A program made the translations under genes and the position numbers. A stretch of 64,000 nt of DNA from Novosphingobium indicum (lineage in GTDB: Bacteria; Pseudomonadota; Alphaproteobacteria; Sphingomonadales; Sphingomonadaceae), in contig NZ_BMLK01000005.1 in the NCBI RefSeq assembly GCF_014645195.1, forward strand, positions 62,001 through 126,000, in the 5' to 3' direction. The notes beneath the pieces were generated by a model, which was given only the letters and a program-made list of their open reading frames with translations, had not been told where the DNA came from and did not search any database. Shown here one piece after another: positions 50,018 through 59,485 of this stretch (position 1 is its first letter; each line of letters starts with the position of its first letter).

Positions 50018-50734
50018 ATGTGCTTTTCAGCCGAAGCCAGCTTTGCAGCCGCTACCGTGCTCCTGCCAGCCGGGCTCGCGAGCAGCTATATCGCATTCCG
50101 GACAGATCGCCGTTATCTCGGAATCTGCGCCCTGCCCTTCCTGTTCGGCATCCAGCAGTTGTTCGAGGGCCTGGTCTGGACGTCCGGCTCTGCAAGCGAT
50201 CCAGCGGCGGTCCAACGTTTCACGCTTGCATACATGTTCTTCTCCTGGCTGGCCTGGCCGGTCTGGGTGCCCTCGGCAATCTTCTTTCTCGAACCGGGCC
50301 GCCGCAAACCGCTTTATCTCGGCTTTGCGGTCTTGGGCGCGGTCCTCGGCGGCGGACAATACCTGCCTTATCTTGTGCACGAAGACTGGATGTCCGTGAC
50401 ATTTCTTCCGCATGCGATTTCCTATGGCGGAATCATGCTGTTCGATTTTCTTGTCGCCCGCGAGCTTACCGTCGTCATCTATTTCACCGCGGTCATTTTG
50501 CCTCTGCTTCTCGCTTCGCGGCCCGAGGTCCGGATATTTGGACTTCTGGTCGCATTCGTATTTTTGGTGACCAATCTTTTTTTCCGTTTTGCTTATATTT
50601 CGGTCTTCTGCTTTGGCGGCGCGCTGATGTCCCTGTATCTATTGGCGATGATCTGGTGGAAAGCTCGCGAGCCAGGCACCGATACGGCCGCCCACGAAAC
50701 CGATGGGCCCGTGGCGGAGAAGTCTGCCGGATAA
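50018..50734 (+). CDS. DUF6629-family membrane protein
   Basis: The product has 238 residues and seven to eight helices. The start MCFSAEASFAAATVLLPAGL and LPFLFGIQQLFEGLVW are hallmarks of DUF6629, a family of unknown function. AGGA lies about 7 nt before ATG 50018; a longer frame to 49889 is not protein-like. No functional link to its neighbours is evident. Confidence 0.85.
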   Translation: MCFSAEASFAAATVLLPAGLASSYIAFRTDRRYLGICALPFLFGIQQLFEGLVWTSGSASDPAAVQRFTLAYMFFSWLAWPVWVPSAIFFLEPGRRKPLYLGFAVLGAVLGGGQYLPYLVHEDWMSVTFLPHAISYGGIMLFDFLVARELTVVIYFTAVILPLLLASRPEVRIFGLLVAFVFLVTNLFFRFAYISVFCFGGALMSLYLLAMIWWKAREPGTDTAAHETDGPVAEKSAG

Positions 50735-51168
50735 CGTGGCAAGGACACCTGAGAATGCGCTTGTGAAGCCGATTGCCGCTGTGCCTCTCAGCCCGAGTGC
50801 CGGCGACGCGGTTTGCGCCGTGGCCGTCATGCTTGGCCGGGAAGGCGCCATTATCGCGGCCAAGCACGGAGACCGGCCTCTCGCGGTTCGACTGGCAATA
50901 TACCGAAGCGCCGTCAGCACGAAGGAGAGTCTCGTGGTCGCGCCAGCGGTAACGCCGAACCAAGGGAGGCCACTCGACGCTCTCCTTACCTATGGCGTTA
51001 TCGTCAACGCAGCTGGCGTTCCGTCGCCGAGCAACCAATTGCAACGCTCTGACGATGTCGCGTATCCGTCGAGCTTTCCCGCAGGGCGCCGCTGTCGGCG
51101 AAAATCTCGCTCCAGATTGACGAATTGCGTAACATCGACGGAGGGAGATGTGACCAGAGCCGTTTGGC
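50735..51168. other. 434-nt stretch with no decided gene
   Basis: Overlapping frames run on both strands: a plus frame ending at 51182 and a minus frame to 51170. The plus one gives a moderately protein-like sequence (DAVCAVAVMLGREGAIIAAKH) but no recognisable family or ribosome site. I cannot decide whether it is real. A promoter for cls should lie here. Confidence 0.35.
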
Positions 51169-52635
51169 ATGGACCCCGATGAAAGGGAACTAACCGTGAC
51201 AAATCTCGGTGCTATCGACCCTCTCGGCCTTGGCTACATTGCGGTCGAATGGGCAATTCGGATTATAATGCTGGTGGTCGTGCCGTTCCGGCGCTCGCCC
51301 GAAGCCGCGCGCGGCTGGCTGCTTCTCGTCTTCTTCCTGCCGATCCCGGCGCTCGTTCTCTATCTGATAATCGGACGCCCCACCTATCCACGGTGGCGGA
51401 AGCGGCGGTTCGAGGCTGCCCAAGATCTCCTCGCCAGAGCCTCGCGCGAAATCAAACATTCGCAACATTGCTGTCGGCCAGACCTACCGGAACGCTTCTT
51501 GCCAGCCGCGCTTCTGATCGAACGGCTTGGCCAGTTCCCGACGCTCGGCAGCAATAGCGTTGAATTTCTATCGGACTATGACGGCATGGTCGACCGACTG
51601 GTCGCCGACATCGAGAACGCCGCCGACCATGTTCACATCCTGATGTATATGTTTGCCGACGATCTCACCGGCGGGCGAGTAGTCGATGCGCTGCTGCGGG
51701 CGGCTGAACGCGGCGTCGCATGCCGGGTATTGATCGACGCTCTGGGCTCGCGTCCCTGGGCGCGCCGCCTGAGACGGCGCCTCGCATCGGGCGGCGTCGA
51801 GATTGAACGCGCACTTCCCGTCACCTTCTTCCAGCGGCGCTCAACGCGGGTCGACCTGCGCAATCACCGCAAGATCGTCATCATCGACGGGCGCTGCGGC
51901 TACATCGGCTCTCAGAATCTGATAGCGGCGGAGTTCTCTCCGGGTCTCGTCAACAGGGAACTTGTAGCGCGAACCAGCGGGCCGGTTGTACTCGAATTCC
52001 AGGCGGTGTTTGTCGCCGACTGGTTCCTCGAGACAGGGCGCGTACTGGACAGTCCAGCGCTCTTCCCCCATCACCATCCACGCGCCGGAGCCGTTGCCCA
52101 ACTGTTACCCAGCGGTCCCGATTACCCCATATCCGGTGCAGAACGGCTGATCGTCGCGCTCGTCCATGGCGCTCGTCACCGCATCACGATCACCACACCC
52201 TATTTCATTCCCGACGAGGCCTTGTTGAAGGCGCTGCAAACAGCAGTCCTGCGCGGCGTCGAGGTAAAACTTATATTATCGCGTGTTGCCGATCACCCCT
52301 TGGTCGGTCTTGCGCAGCGTTCCTATTATGACGAACTGCTGCGGGCCGGAGTCGCCATTCACCTATTCCATGATGGCTTTCTCCATGCCAAGCACCTCAC
52401 CATCGACGACGAAATCGCCGTTATCGGTTCAAGCAACATCGATATACGTTCCTTCCTGTTGAACGGTGAAGCCAGCTTGATCATCTACGATAGGACCGCG
52501 ACTGCGGGCCTTCAGGCGGAACAGGCACTCAATATCGCGAGAGGCGAGCGCCTGGCACCGGAGCAATGGAGTCAGCGTCCGTTGCTCGCGAAGACTGTCG
52601 AGAATGTCGCCCGTTTGCTCAGTCCGCTTCTCTAA
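51169..52635 (+). CDS. cls: cardiolipin synthase (phospholipase D family)
   Basis: The product has 488 residues: two N-terminal membrane helices, then two PLD domains with HKD-type motifs HRKIVIIDGRCGYIGSQN and HAKHLTIDDEIAVIGSSN. It condenses phosphatidylglycerol to cardiolipin. The ATG at 51169 has no ribosome site; GTG 51196, 8 nt after AAAGGGA, is a good alternative start. It is convergent with plsC, 45 nt apart. Confidence 0.93.
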   Translation: MDPDERELTVTNLGAIDPLGLGYIAVEWAIRIIMLVVVPFRRSPEAARGWLLLVFFLPIPALVLYLIIGRPTYPRWRKRRFEAAQDLLARASREIKHSQHCCRPDLPERFLPAALLIERLGQFPTLGSNSVEFLSDYDGMVDRLVADIENAADHVHILMYMFADDLTGGRVVDALLRAAERGVACRVLIDALGSRPWARRLRRRLASGGVEIERALPVTFFQRRSTRVDLRNHRKIVIIDGRCGYIGSQNLIAAEFSPGLVNRELVARTSGPVVLEFQAVFVADWFLETGRVLDSPALFPHHHPRAGAVAQLLPSGPDYPISGAERLIVALVHGARHRITITTPYFIPDEALLKALQTAVLRGVEVKLILSRVADHPLVGLAQRSYYDELLRAGVAIHLFHDGFLHAKHLTIDDEIAVIGSSNIDIRSFLLNGEASLIIYDRTATAGLQAEQALNIARGERLAPEQWSQRPLLAKTVENVARLLSPLL

Positions 52636-52680
52636 ATCGGCGGACCGCTCCCAGCGAAGAGAGAATAACATGCATCGACC

Positions 52681-53475
52681 CTATTCGACCAGCGATGCAG
52701 CCGCATGCACCGCCTGCATCTGCTGCTCGCCGTGGCGAGCGAAATCGGCCAGGCTCAACCCGGCCGGGATGAGGGAAAGATAGGTCACCGTAATCGTGCC
52801 CCGCCGTTTGCGACGAGAAGCGACACCCCAGAACTTCCCCGAATCGACGACGACAGGCAAAGCCGGCGCGCCCAACCTCTTGTAGAGCAGATCGACGCCG
52901 CGCTTGAATTGGATCGGTTCACTCGGACATCTGCGCGTTCCTTCCGGAAAGATCAGCACCGATCGCCCGTCGGCGAGCGCGGCAGCGCCCTCCTCTATCA
53001 TTGTCCGAAGCGCCGCCGCACCGTCGGAACGGTCTATGATAATCATCGGCGACCGGCGCAGGAACCAACCCAGCACCGGGATTCGCAGCAGCTCTCGTTT
53101 CGCGATAATCGCGACATCGGGAAACAGCACGAGCGCCGCCAGCGTCTCCCAGGTCGACTGATGGTTGCAGATGATGAGGCAGGGTTCATGCGGAATGTGG
53201 CCGCGCCCTTGTTCGACATAGTTGAGCCCGACGATCCAGGCGAGTTCGACAAGCACGCCCCGCGCCCAGATCCGCGTGAGCTTGCGGACAAGCCGTGGCG
53301 GCGAGCCGGCAAGCCACAAGAGCGGAATCACCGGCGCGAACAGCGCTGTCCATAGCGCCCACGCGAAATCGAAAATCCGGGACCGCAACGCCTCCACAGC
53401 ATGGTTCGCACCGTCGCTCCACCGGCTGTATTGCTTGCCGGGAATCCTGCGCGGTCGAGCTCGTGTGCGATTCAC
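52681..53475 (-). CDS. plsC: 1-acyl-sn-glycerol-3-phosphate acyltransferase
   Basis: The product has 264 residues with one N-terminal membrane helix region. Motif I reads NHQSTWETL (Glu for the usual Asp, common in this family), motif III FPEGTRR, and GAPALPVVVDSGKFWG follows. It makes phosphatidic acid. Start is a GTG at 53475. Together with cls and cfa it suggests membrane remodelling. It is separated from the PEP synthase gene by 162 nt. Confidence 0.9.
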   Translation of the reverse strand: MNRTRARPRRIPGKQYSRWSDGANHAVEALRSRIFDFAWALWTALFAPVIPLLWLAGSPPRLVRKLTRIWARGVLVELAWIVGLNYVEQGRGHIPHEPCLIICNHQSTWETLAALVLFPDVAIIAKRELLRIPVLGWFLRRSPMIIIDRSDGAAALRTMIEEGAAALADGRSVLIFPEGTRRCPSEPIQFKRGVDLLYKRLGAPALPVVVDSGKFWGVASRRKRRGTITVTYLSLIPAGLSLADFARHGEQQMQAVHAAASLVE

Positions 53476-53637
53476 GTCGATATACCTTCATCGTCCGCGT
53501 GGTGGACGCTTGCTCCCCAGGGCGCCGAGGTCTGTGGGATTCGTGCAGAAAGCGATCCGACACTGCTGCACGATCCAGAACGCCAAGCCGTTGGGCAGCG
53601 CAGGGTGAGTTCGCCCGCAGAGGGTCATGGCCTCATT

Positions 53638-56076
53638 CTATTGCGCGGTTTCAGTGCTGCGGGTCGCAGTGTCGGTTCGGCTTCCGGACGCGAGTGCTCG
53701 CTCGACCTCGGCGACATGGCGGATCGTCGCCACGAAGCTGTCCGGATTGAGCGAGATTGAATCGATACCCTCCTGCACGAGAAAAGCCGCGAACTCGGGA
53801 TAGTTGCTGGGAGCCTGTCCGCAGATGCCGACCTTGATTCCGGCATCATGGGCCTTGACGATGGCCTCGTCGATCAAGCGGGTGACTGCTTCACTTCGTT
53901 CATCGAACAACGGTGCAAGATCGCCCGAGTCGCGGTCGACGCCAAGCGTCAACTGGGTCAGATCGTTGCTGCCGATCGAAAACCCGTCGAAACGCGTCGC
54001 GAACTGCTCGGCAAGGATGACGTTCGACGGGATCTCGCACATCATGTAGACTTCGAGGTCGGCGCCGCCCCGAGCGAGCCCATTTTCCGCCATCACTTCC
54101 AGCACACGATCCGCCTCTGCAGGTGTCCGGCAGAAAGGCACCATGACGATGACATTGCGAAAGCCGATGTCCTCGCGAACACGTTTCAGCGCGCGACATT
54201 CAAGCGCAAAGCCTTCGCGATAGCGTTCATCATAATAGCGCGAGGCGCCCCGGAACCCGAGCATCGGATTTTCTTCGTTCGGCTCGAAGGCGGCTCCGCC
54301 CAGGAGATGGGCATACTCATTCGTCTTGAAGTCGCTCAACCGCACGATCACGGGATATGGGTGGTAAACCGCGGCGATCTTGGCGATGCCAAGTGCGAGC
54401 GTCTCGATGAAGAATTCGGCCGGATTGGCAAACCCCGAGGTCAGCGCGCGAATCTGGCGCAGCTCGGAAGCGTCGGTGACGCGCTCGGGGTGCAGCAAGG
54501 CCATCGGATGCGCCTTGATCGCATTGCTGACGATGAACTCCATACGGGCTAGCCCGACGCCCTTTGCCGGCAGACGCCACCAGCGCAATGCGGCCGCCGG
54601 ACTTGCAAGGTTCACCATGATCGCGGTGCGGGTATCGGGTATCGCGGCAAGATCAATATCTTCGGCATCGAAGGCGAGCGCGCCCTCGTAAACGTGGCCA
54701 CGATCGCCTTCTGCGCAGGACAAGGTTATCGCCTGACCTTCGCTCAGCACATCGGTGCCGTTACCGGTGCCAACGATCGCCGGCACACCGAGTTCGCGGC
54801 TGACGATCGCCGCGTGGCTCGTCGTACCGCCATGATCGGTGACAATGCCCGCAGCGCGCTTCATGACCGGCACCCAGTCGGGATCGGTCATCTCGGTCAC
54901 GAGGATCGCACCGTCCCTGAAACGGTCGATATCGGCAGGGCTGCGAATGATGCATACCGCACCGGTCGCGATCGCCTCACCGATCGCCGAGCCGGTGAGC
55001 AACGTCTTGCCCTTCTCCTTCAGGCGATAGGTTCTCAACCTGGCGGTCTGGCGGCTGGACTGCACCGTCTCGGGACGCGCCTGGACAATGAACAATTCGT
55101 CCGTCTCGCCGTCCTTGGCCCATTCCATGTCCATTGGCCGGCCGTAATGGTCTTCGATGAGCATGGCCCAACGCGCCAGCTGGAGCACTTCTTCATCGTC
55201 GAGTACAAAGGACTCGCGCTCCCGCCTTGTCGTATCGCGAAGCACGGTGCGCGCGCTGCCGCCCCGTGCATAGACAAGCTTGCGTTCCTTTTCGCCCAAT
55301 GTGCGCTCGATGATCGGGCGCACCCGCAGCTCATCGAGCAGCGGTTTGAAGACCAGATATTTGTCGGGATTCACGCTTCCCTGAACGACGGTCTCGCCCA
55401 GCCCCCAGGCGGCGCTGACCACGACCGTTCTCGGAAAGCCCGTCTCCGTGTCGATCGAGAACATTACACCGGATCCGGCGAGGTCGGAACGGACCATGCG
55501 CTGCACGCCGATCGACAAAGCGACCTTCAAATGATCGAAGTTCTTCGCCTCACGGTAGCTGATCGCGCGATCGGTAAACAGCGATGCAAAGCAGCGGCGG
55601 CAGGCATCGAGGAGTTCGCGTTCGCCGCGAACATTGAGGAATGTCTCCTGCTGGCCGGCGAAGCTGGCATCCGGCAGGTCTTCGGCCGTCGCGCTGCTGC
55701 GCACAGCCACGCCCAGCTCATGGACGCCTGCGGCGCGTGAGAGACCCTGATAGGCCGCGCGAATCGCCTCGGCCATCGCTGTCGGAAACTCGCCTTCAAG
55801 GAACAGGCGACGAATCGTCTCGCCTGTTTCATGCAGTGGCGACCTTCCCGACTGGAAGGCAGCAATCTGCGCACGCAAAGACGATTCGATGCCGTTGGCA
55901 TCAATGTAGTCGCGAAAAGCGTGCGCTGTCGTGGCGAACCCGTCGGGGACAGCAAGACCGGCGCTGCGCATGGTCCGCACCATATTCGAAAGAGACGCAT
56001 TCTTGCCCCCGACCGTGGCGACATCGCCGGCCGCCGGGTCGTCAAAACCGAGAATATAGACGGGCTCCGCGTTCAT
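53638..56076 (-). CDS. ppsA: phosphoenolpyruvate synthase
   Basis: The product has 812 residues: an N-terminal ATP-grasp PEP/pyruvate-binding domain (VGGKNASLSNMVRTM, VRSSATAEDLPDASFAGQQE), the swivelling phosphohistidine domain with GGTTSHAAIVSRELGVPAIV, and a C-terminal PEP-utilising barrel ending CGQAPSNYPEFAAFLVQEG. AAGGAG precedes ATG 56076; the earlier in-frame ATG at 56151 is rejected. Converts pyruvate, ATP and water to PEP, AMP and phosphate; the AMP could feed the AMP phosphorylase. Confidence 0.95.
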   Translation of the reverse strand: MNAEPVYILGFDDPAAGDVATVGGKNASLSNMVRTMRSAGLAVPDGFATTAHAFRDYIDANGIESSLRAQIAAFQSGRSPLHETGETIRRLFLEGEFPTAMAEAIRAAYQGLSRAAGVHELGVAVRSSATAEDLPDASFAGQQETFLNVRGERELLDACRRCFASLFTDRAISYREAKNFDHLKVALSIGVQRMVRSDLAGSGVMFSIDTETGFPRTVVVSAAWGLGETVVQGSVNPDKYLVFKPLLDELRVRPIIERTLGEKERKLVYARGGSARTVLRDTTRRERESFVLDDEEVLQLARWAMLIEDHYGRPMDMEWAKDGETDELFIVQARPETVQSSRQTARLRTYRLKEKGKTLLTGSAIGEAIATGAVCIIRSPADIDRFRDGAILVTEMTDPDWVPVMKRAAGIVTDHGGTTSHAAIVSRELGVPAIVGTGNGTDVLSEGQAITLSCAEGDRGHVYEGALAFDAEDIDLAAIPDTRTAIMVNLASPAAALRWWRLPAKGVGLARMEFIVSNAIKAHPMALLHPERVTDASELRQIRALTSGFANPAEFFIETLALGIAKIAAVYHPYPVIVRLSDFKTNEYAHLLGGAAFEPNEENPMLGFRGASRYYDERYREGFALECRALKRVREDIGFRNVIVMVPFCRTPAEADRVLEVMAENGLARGGADLEVYMMCEIPSNVILAEQFATRFDGFSIGSNDLTQLTLGVDRDSGDLAPLFDERSEAVTRLIDEAIVKAHDAGIKVGICGQAPSNYPEFAAFLVQEGIDSISLNPDSFVATIRHVAEVERALASGSRTDTATRSTETAQ

Positions 56077-56166
56077 GATTGTCTCCTTGCCAATATCAAC
56101 CTTTGTCAGATTCGCGCGATCGCGACCCTGCTCTCCAAGCCGGCTTCGCAACCTTCCGAGGCGGTG

Positions 56167-56538
56167 TCAGGGCCGCCGCAATTCGACGATATCGTGGCGC
56201 TCGACCGTTCCCGACGTCACAGTGGCATTTGCAAAATGCTCGTCGATGATCTGCTGTATCCGCACAGTACCGACCTCGGTCCGCCGATAGCTCGGTGGCC
56301 CTTTGGGCCCATGCGGATGCTCGGATACGCGATAGACTGTCAGCTCCTGACCGGGCTCGGCACCATCGGCGCTACCGATGCAGACGACAAGGTCGTTGCC
56401 CGCCGCGCGCACAACGGTCCCGCGCATGAAGACGCTGTGGCCGATACCTGGCGTATGGCTCTGTGTGGATTGGGCGTAGGCGCCCACCGGGACGAGGGTA
56501 ACGGCCATGGCCGTGAGGATGGCGGGTAGAAACTTCAT
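56167..56538 (-). CDS. small secreted protein of unknown function
   Basis: The product has 123 residues: a signal peptide ending near YAQ, then a beta-rich domain (GTVVRAAGNDLVVCIGSADG, then GQELTVYRVSEH and VGTVRIQQIIDEHFANATV). The GD/V-rich pattern resembles FlgT C-terminal or similar beta-barrel modules. It is upstream of ppsA (91 nt) on the same strand. Start at 56538 has GAGG upstream. Function unknown. Confidence 0.78.
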   Translation of the reverse strand: MKFLPAILTAMAVTLVPVGAYAQSTQSHTPGIGHSVFMRGTVVRAAGNDLVVCIGSADGAEPGQELTVYRVSEHPHGPKGPPSYRRTEVGTVRIQQIIDEHFANATVTSGTVERHDIVELRRP

Positions 56539-56727
56539 CGAAGGCCTCTTTGCATCGGGGATCTTGCCGTGTGGCGAGCGGATCCCGAGGCCGCTCGCCC
56601 GCCGCCGGTAAAATACCGGCCTGCGTTGGTTAGGACGATGGCTCGCGCCTAACATTACAGCGAACAGCTTCTCGCATTTGTGCGTAATGTTTGGCGCGCT
56701 CCGCCGTCTAACAAATGGAGGTTCTTG

Positions 56728-57366
56728 ATGGTTGATGACCCCGCAAAAGACGCACGACACAAAGCAGCAGAGCCGTCCGAAATGGTCGCGGCGGTCAGAA
56801 GGGCACTGGTGGAAAGCCGCCGCGATCTCCTCAAGTTCCTGCGCCGTCGTCTCCACAGTCATGACGAGGCTGAGGAAGTGTTGCAGCGTTTCATCCTGAA
56901 AGCGCTCGAACGCTCGGGCGATCTGCGCGATGTCCGCACGGTTCGCGGCTGGCTCGGACGGGTGCTTGCGACAACGATCGTCGACCATCAGCGCGCGGCG
57001 GCAACACGGCGGCGGCGCGAGCATGGCGTGGATCCCGTTGTGCTCGCCAATATGGCCGAAACGCTGATCGAACCCGACGAGGAGATCGACGACGCGGTCT
57101 GTCAATGCCTCTACAAGCTGCTGCCGACACTCAAGGCGGAATATGCCGCGGTCATCTGGCGTGTCGATTTGCTCGGCGAGCCCCGGGACAGGGTTGCCGT
57201 TAGTCTCGGGATCACGCTCAACAATGTCACGGTCCGGCTGCATCGCGCGCGCCAGGCGCTCAAACAGCGGCTCGAACAGATGTGCCACATCTGTGTCATC
57301 CACGGGTTCCTGGATTGCCAGTGCAGCGATGCCCAGCGATTGCGCCAGCTGCGCGAAGCCCCCTGA
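56728..57366 (+). CDS. ECF-like sigma factor with Cys-rich C-terminus
   Basis: The product has 212 residues with region 2 (LRRRLHSHDEAEEVLQRFIL, then WLGRVLATTIVDHQRAAATR) and region 4 (LGEPRDRVAVSLGITLNNVTVRLHRARQ, given in part: VAVSLGITLNNVTVRLH). A C-terminal tail reads MCHICVIHGFLDCQCSD, with paired cysteines that could bind zinc or metal. GGAGG precedes ATG 56728. No anti-sigma is adjacent; the divergent secreted-protein gene at 56167 is the nearest partner candidate. It is related to the region-2-only protein at 17728. Confidence 0.85.
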   Translation: MVDDPAKDARHKAAEPSEMVAAVRRALVESRRDLLKFLRRRLHSHDEAEEVLQRFILKALERSGDLRDVRTVRGWLGRVLATTIVDHQRAAATRRRREHGVDPVVLANMAETLIEPDEEIDDAVCQCLYKLLPTLKAEYAAVIWRVDLLGEPRDRVAVSLGITLNNVTVRLHRARQALKQRLEQMCHICVIHGFLDCQCSDAQRLRQLREAP

Positions 57367-57451
57367 CGATCTGCCGCGGCGAATGTGTAAGGAATCCTCT
57401 CGTCCGCCGTCTGTGACTAGGCCTCGTCTTGGCTGGGAAGGATGATCACTG

Positions 57452-58726
57452 ATGCAGAACTTCGTTTCGTCACCGGGAACAGCGCGTTCCTTTCCGTTAC
57501 TTTCGCGGTTGCTTCACTCCATGATCCGAACGGGGCAGTTGACCGTCATCGATCATCGTGGACGATCGCATGAATTCCTCGGCCATCGTCCCGGCCCCCA
57601 AGTGGCCGTGCGCCTGCGCGACCCGAAGCTGCCTCTGCGCCTCGCGCTCAATCCCTCGCTCGCGTTCGGAGAGGCCTATATGGAGGGCGCGCTGACGCTG
57701 GAGCGTGGCTCGCTTCACGACCTTCTCCAGCTGGCGATCGACGGGCTGGAGGCGTTCGATCGCCATCCGATCCAGCGCCTGCGGGCGAGGACCGGCCGCA
57801 ACCGAGGCCCGCGCAACCATCACCGCCGCGCGCGCGCCAACGTCGCGCATCACTATGATCTCTCGGGCGCGCTCTATGATCTGTTTCTCGATTCCGATCG
57901 CCAATATTCCTGCGCCTATTTCCCCACCGGGGACGAGACGCTCGAGGAAGCACAGGCGGCCAAGAAACGGCATCTGGCCGCAAAGCTGCTGCTCGAGCCC
58001 GGATGCGAGGTGCTCGATATCGGTTCGGGCTGGGGCGGGCTCGCGCTTGAGCTTGCGCAGGCGGCGAAGGCGAATGTAACGGGCGTCACGCTCTCGACCG
58101 AACAGCTCGCGGCTGCACGCGCGCGCGCCGAGGCGGCGGGCCTCTCCCGCCAGGTCCGGTTCGAACTCCGGGATTATCGTGAGGAGATGGGTCTTTACGA
58201 CCGGGTCGTCTCGGTCGGAATGTTCGAACATGTCGGACCGCCGGATTATTCCACCTTCTTCAAATCGGTGGCACGCACACTCAAACCCGATGGCGTTGCG
58301 CTCATCCACTCGATCGGGCGCATGGAGCCGCCCGGAGGCGCCGATCCCTGGATCAGCAAATATATCTTCCCCGGCGGGTATATCCCGGCATTGTCGGAGG
58401 TGGTGGCAGCCGTCGAAAAGTCGGGCTTGTGGATCACCGACATCGAGATCCTGCGGGTGCATTATGCCGATACGCTGAGGCACTGGCACGAACGGTTCCA
58501 GGCACGGCGCGCCGAGGCGGCTGAACTCTATGACGAACGTTTCTGCCGCATGTGGGAATTTTACCTTGCGGCCTGCGAAATGCTGTTCCGCCACGGGCCG
58601 CTGATGGTGTTCCAGCTGCAACTGGCCCATCGCCGGGACGCGGTCCCCCTGACCCGCGACTACATCACCGATTACGATCGCAGCGAACCGGTAGACGCAC
58701 CGTTGCAATTCCGGCAACGCGCGTGA
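57452..58726 (+). CDS. cfa: cyclopropane fatty acid synthase
   Basis: The product has 424 residues. N-terminal Cfa region (LAFGEAYMEGALTLERGSL), NVAHHYDLSGALYDLFLDSD, YSCAYFPTGDETLEEAQ, then SAM-binding VLDIGSGWGGLALELAQAA and VSVGMFEHVGPPDY. Makes cyclopropane rings on membrane lipids using SAM. The end overlaps the next gene by 4 nt. Confidence 0.95.
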   Translation: MQNFVSSPGTARSFPLLSRLLHSMIRTGQLTVIDHRGRSHEFLGHRPGPQVAVRLRDPKLPLRLALNPSLAFGEAYMEGALTLERGSLHDLLQLAIDGLEAFDRHPIQRLRARTGRNRGPRNHHRRARANVAHHYDLSGALYDLFLDSDRQYSCAYFPTGDETLEEAQAAKKRHLAAKLLLEPGCEVLDIGSGWGGLALELAQAAKANVTGVTLSTEQLAAARARAEAAGLSRQVRFELRDYREEMGLYDRVVSVGMFEHVGPPDYSTFFKSVARTLKPDGVALIHSIGRMEPPGGADPWISKYIFPGGYIPALSEVVAAVEKSGLWITDIEILRVHYADTLRHWHERFQARRAEAAELYDERFCRMWEFYLAACEMLFRHGPLMVFQLQLAHRRDAVPLTRDYITDYDRSEPVDAPLQFRQRA

Positions 58727-59451
58727 TCGGCTATCACTACATCTGGCTATTTTGGGCACTGGCCTTTCTCCTGGCATTTATCGTCATCTACGGCTCATTT
58801 CGTGAGCACAGGACGCTGATGCTGCGGGCTGCGCTCGGTACCGCGCCCTTCGGTTTGAGCGAGCCGCTGTTCGTGCCGGCCTATTGGTCTCCACCGAGCC
58901 TCTTCGATCTCGCACAAAGGACCGGCTTTGATCTGGAGAGCATCATCTTTTCATTCAGCATCGGCGGGATCGGCGCGGTGCTCTATAATCTGGCGGCACG
59001 GCGGGTCACACGCCCGGTTTCGCCGCATGGCCCGCACCGGTTCCATCGCTTCGCGCTGGCGGTGCCGGTTGTGGTCTTCCTGCCGCTGCTCACGCTGGGG
59101 TGGAATCCAATCTACCCGGCCGTGATCGCCATGGCGGCCGGGGCTGGAGCCGCAGTTCTGTGCCGCCCGGATCTTGGCGCCAAGACGATCTATGGCGGTC
59201 TGCTTTTCCTCGCCCTCTACGCAATCTTCATGATTGCCCTTCGGTTCGGCGCGCCCGGCTACATCGAACATGTCTGGAATTTGCCGGCACTTTCGGGGCT
59301 GGTGCCTGGCGGAATACCGCTCGAGGAATTGTTGTTCGGCGGCGCATTCGGTCTCTACTGGGCGAGTGTCTATGAGCATCTGACCTGGACGCGACCTTTT
59401 CCCCGAGCAAAGCATGGATTTGTGCGCACCGATTTGGAAGGACGCGTTTAG
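58723..59451 (+). CDS. lycopene-cyclase-domain membrane protein
   Basis: The product has 242 residues and about seven helices. The C-terminal PGGIPLEELLFGGAFGLYWA matches the lycopene cyclase domain family (CrtYcd-like). It starts at GTG 58723 overlapping the cfa stop (GTGA). No other carotenoid gene is visible, so its substrate may be a different isoprenoid or lipid. The coupling to cfa hints at lipid modification. Confidence 0.85.
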   Translation: MIGYHYIWLFWALAFLLAFIVIYGSFREHRTLMLRAALGTAPFGLSEPLFVPAYWSPPSLFDLAQRTGFDLESIIFSFSIGGIGAVLYNLAARRVTRPVSPHGPHRFHRFALAVPVVVFLPLLTLGWNPIYPAVIAMAAGAGAAVLCRPDLGAKTIYGGLLFLALYAIFMIALRFGAPGYIEHVWNLPALSGLVPGGIPLEELLFGGAFGLYWASVYEHLTWTRPFPRAKHGFVRTDLEGRV

Positions 59452-59485
59452 GCGGCCATGGTGGCGAACGAAGAGGCGGGCACCG

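Noticed and set aside
50703..51182. 159-residue plus ORF before cls
   Set aside because: Competing minus frame, no recognisable family and no good ribosome site; left as an undecided region.
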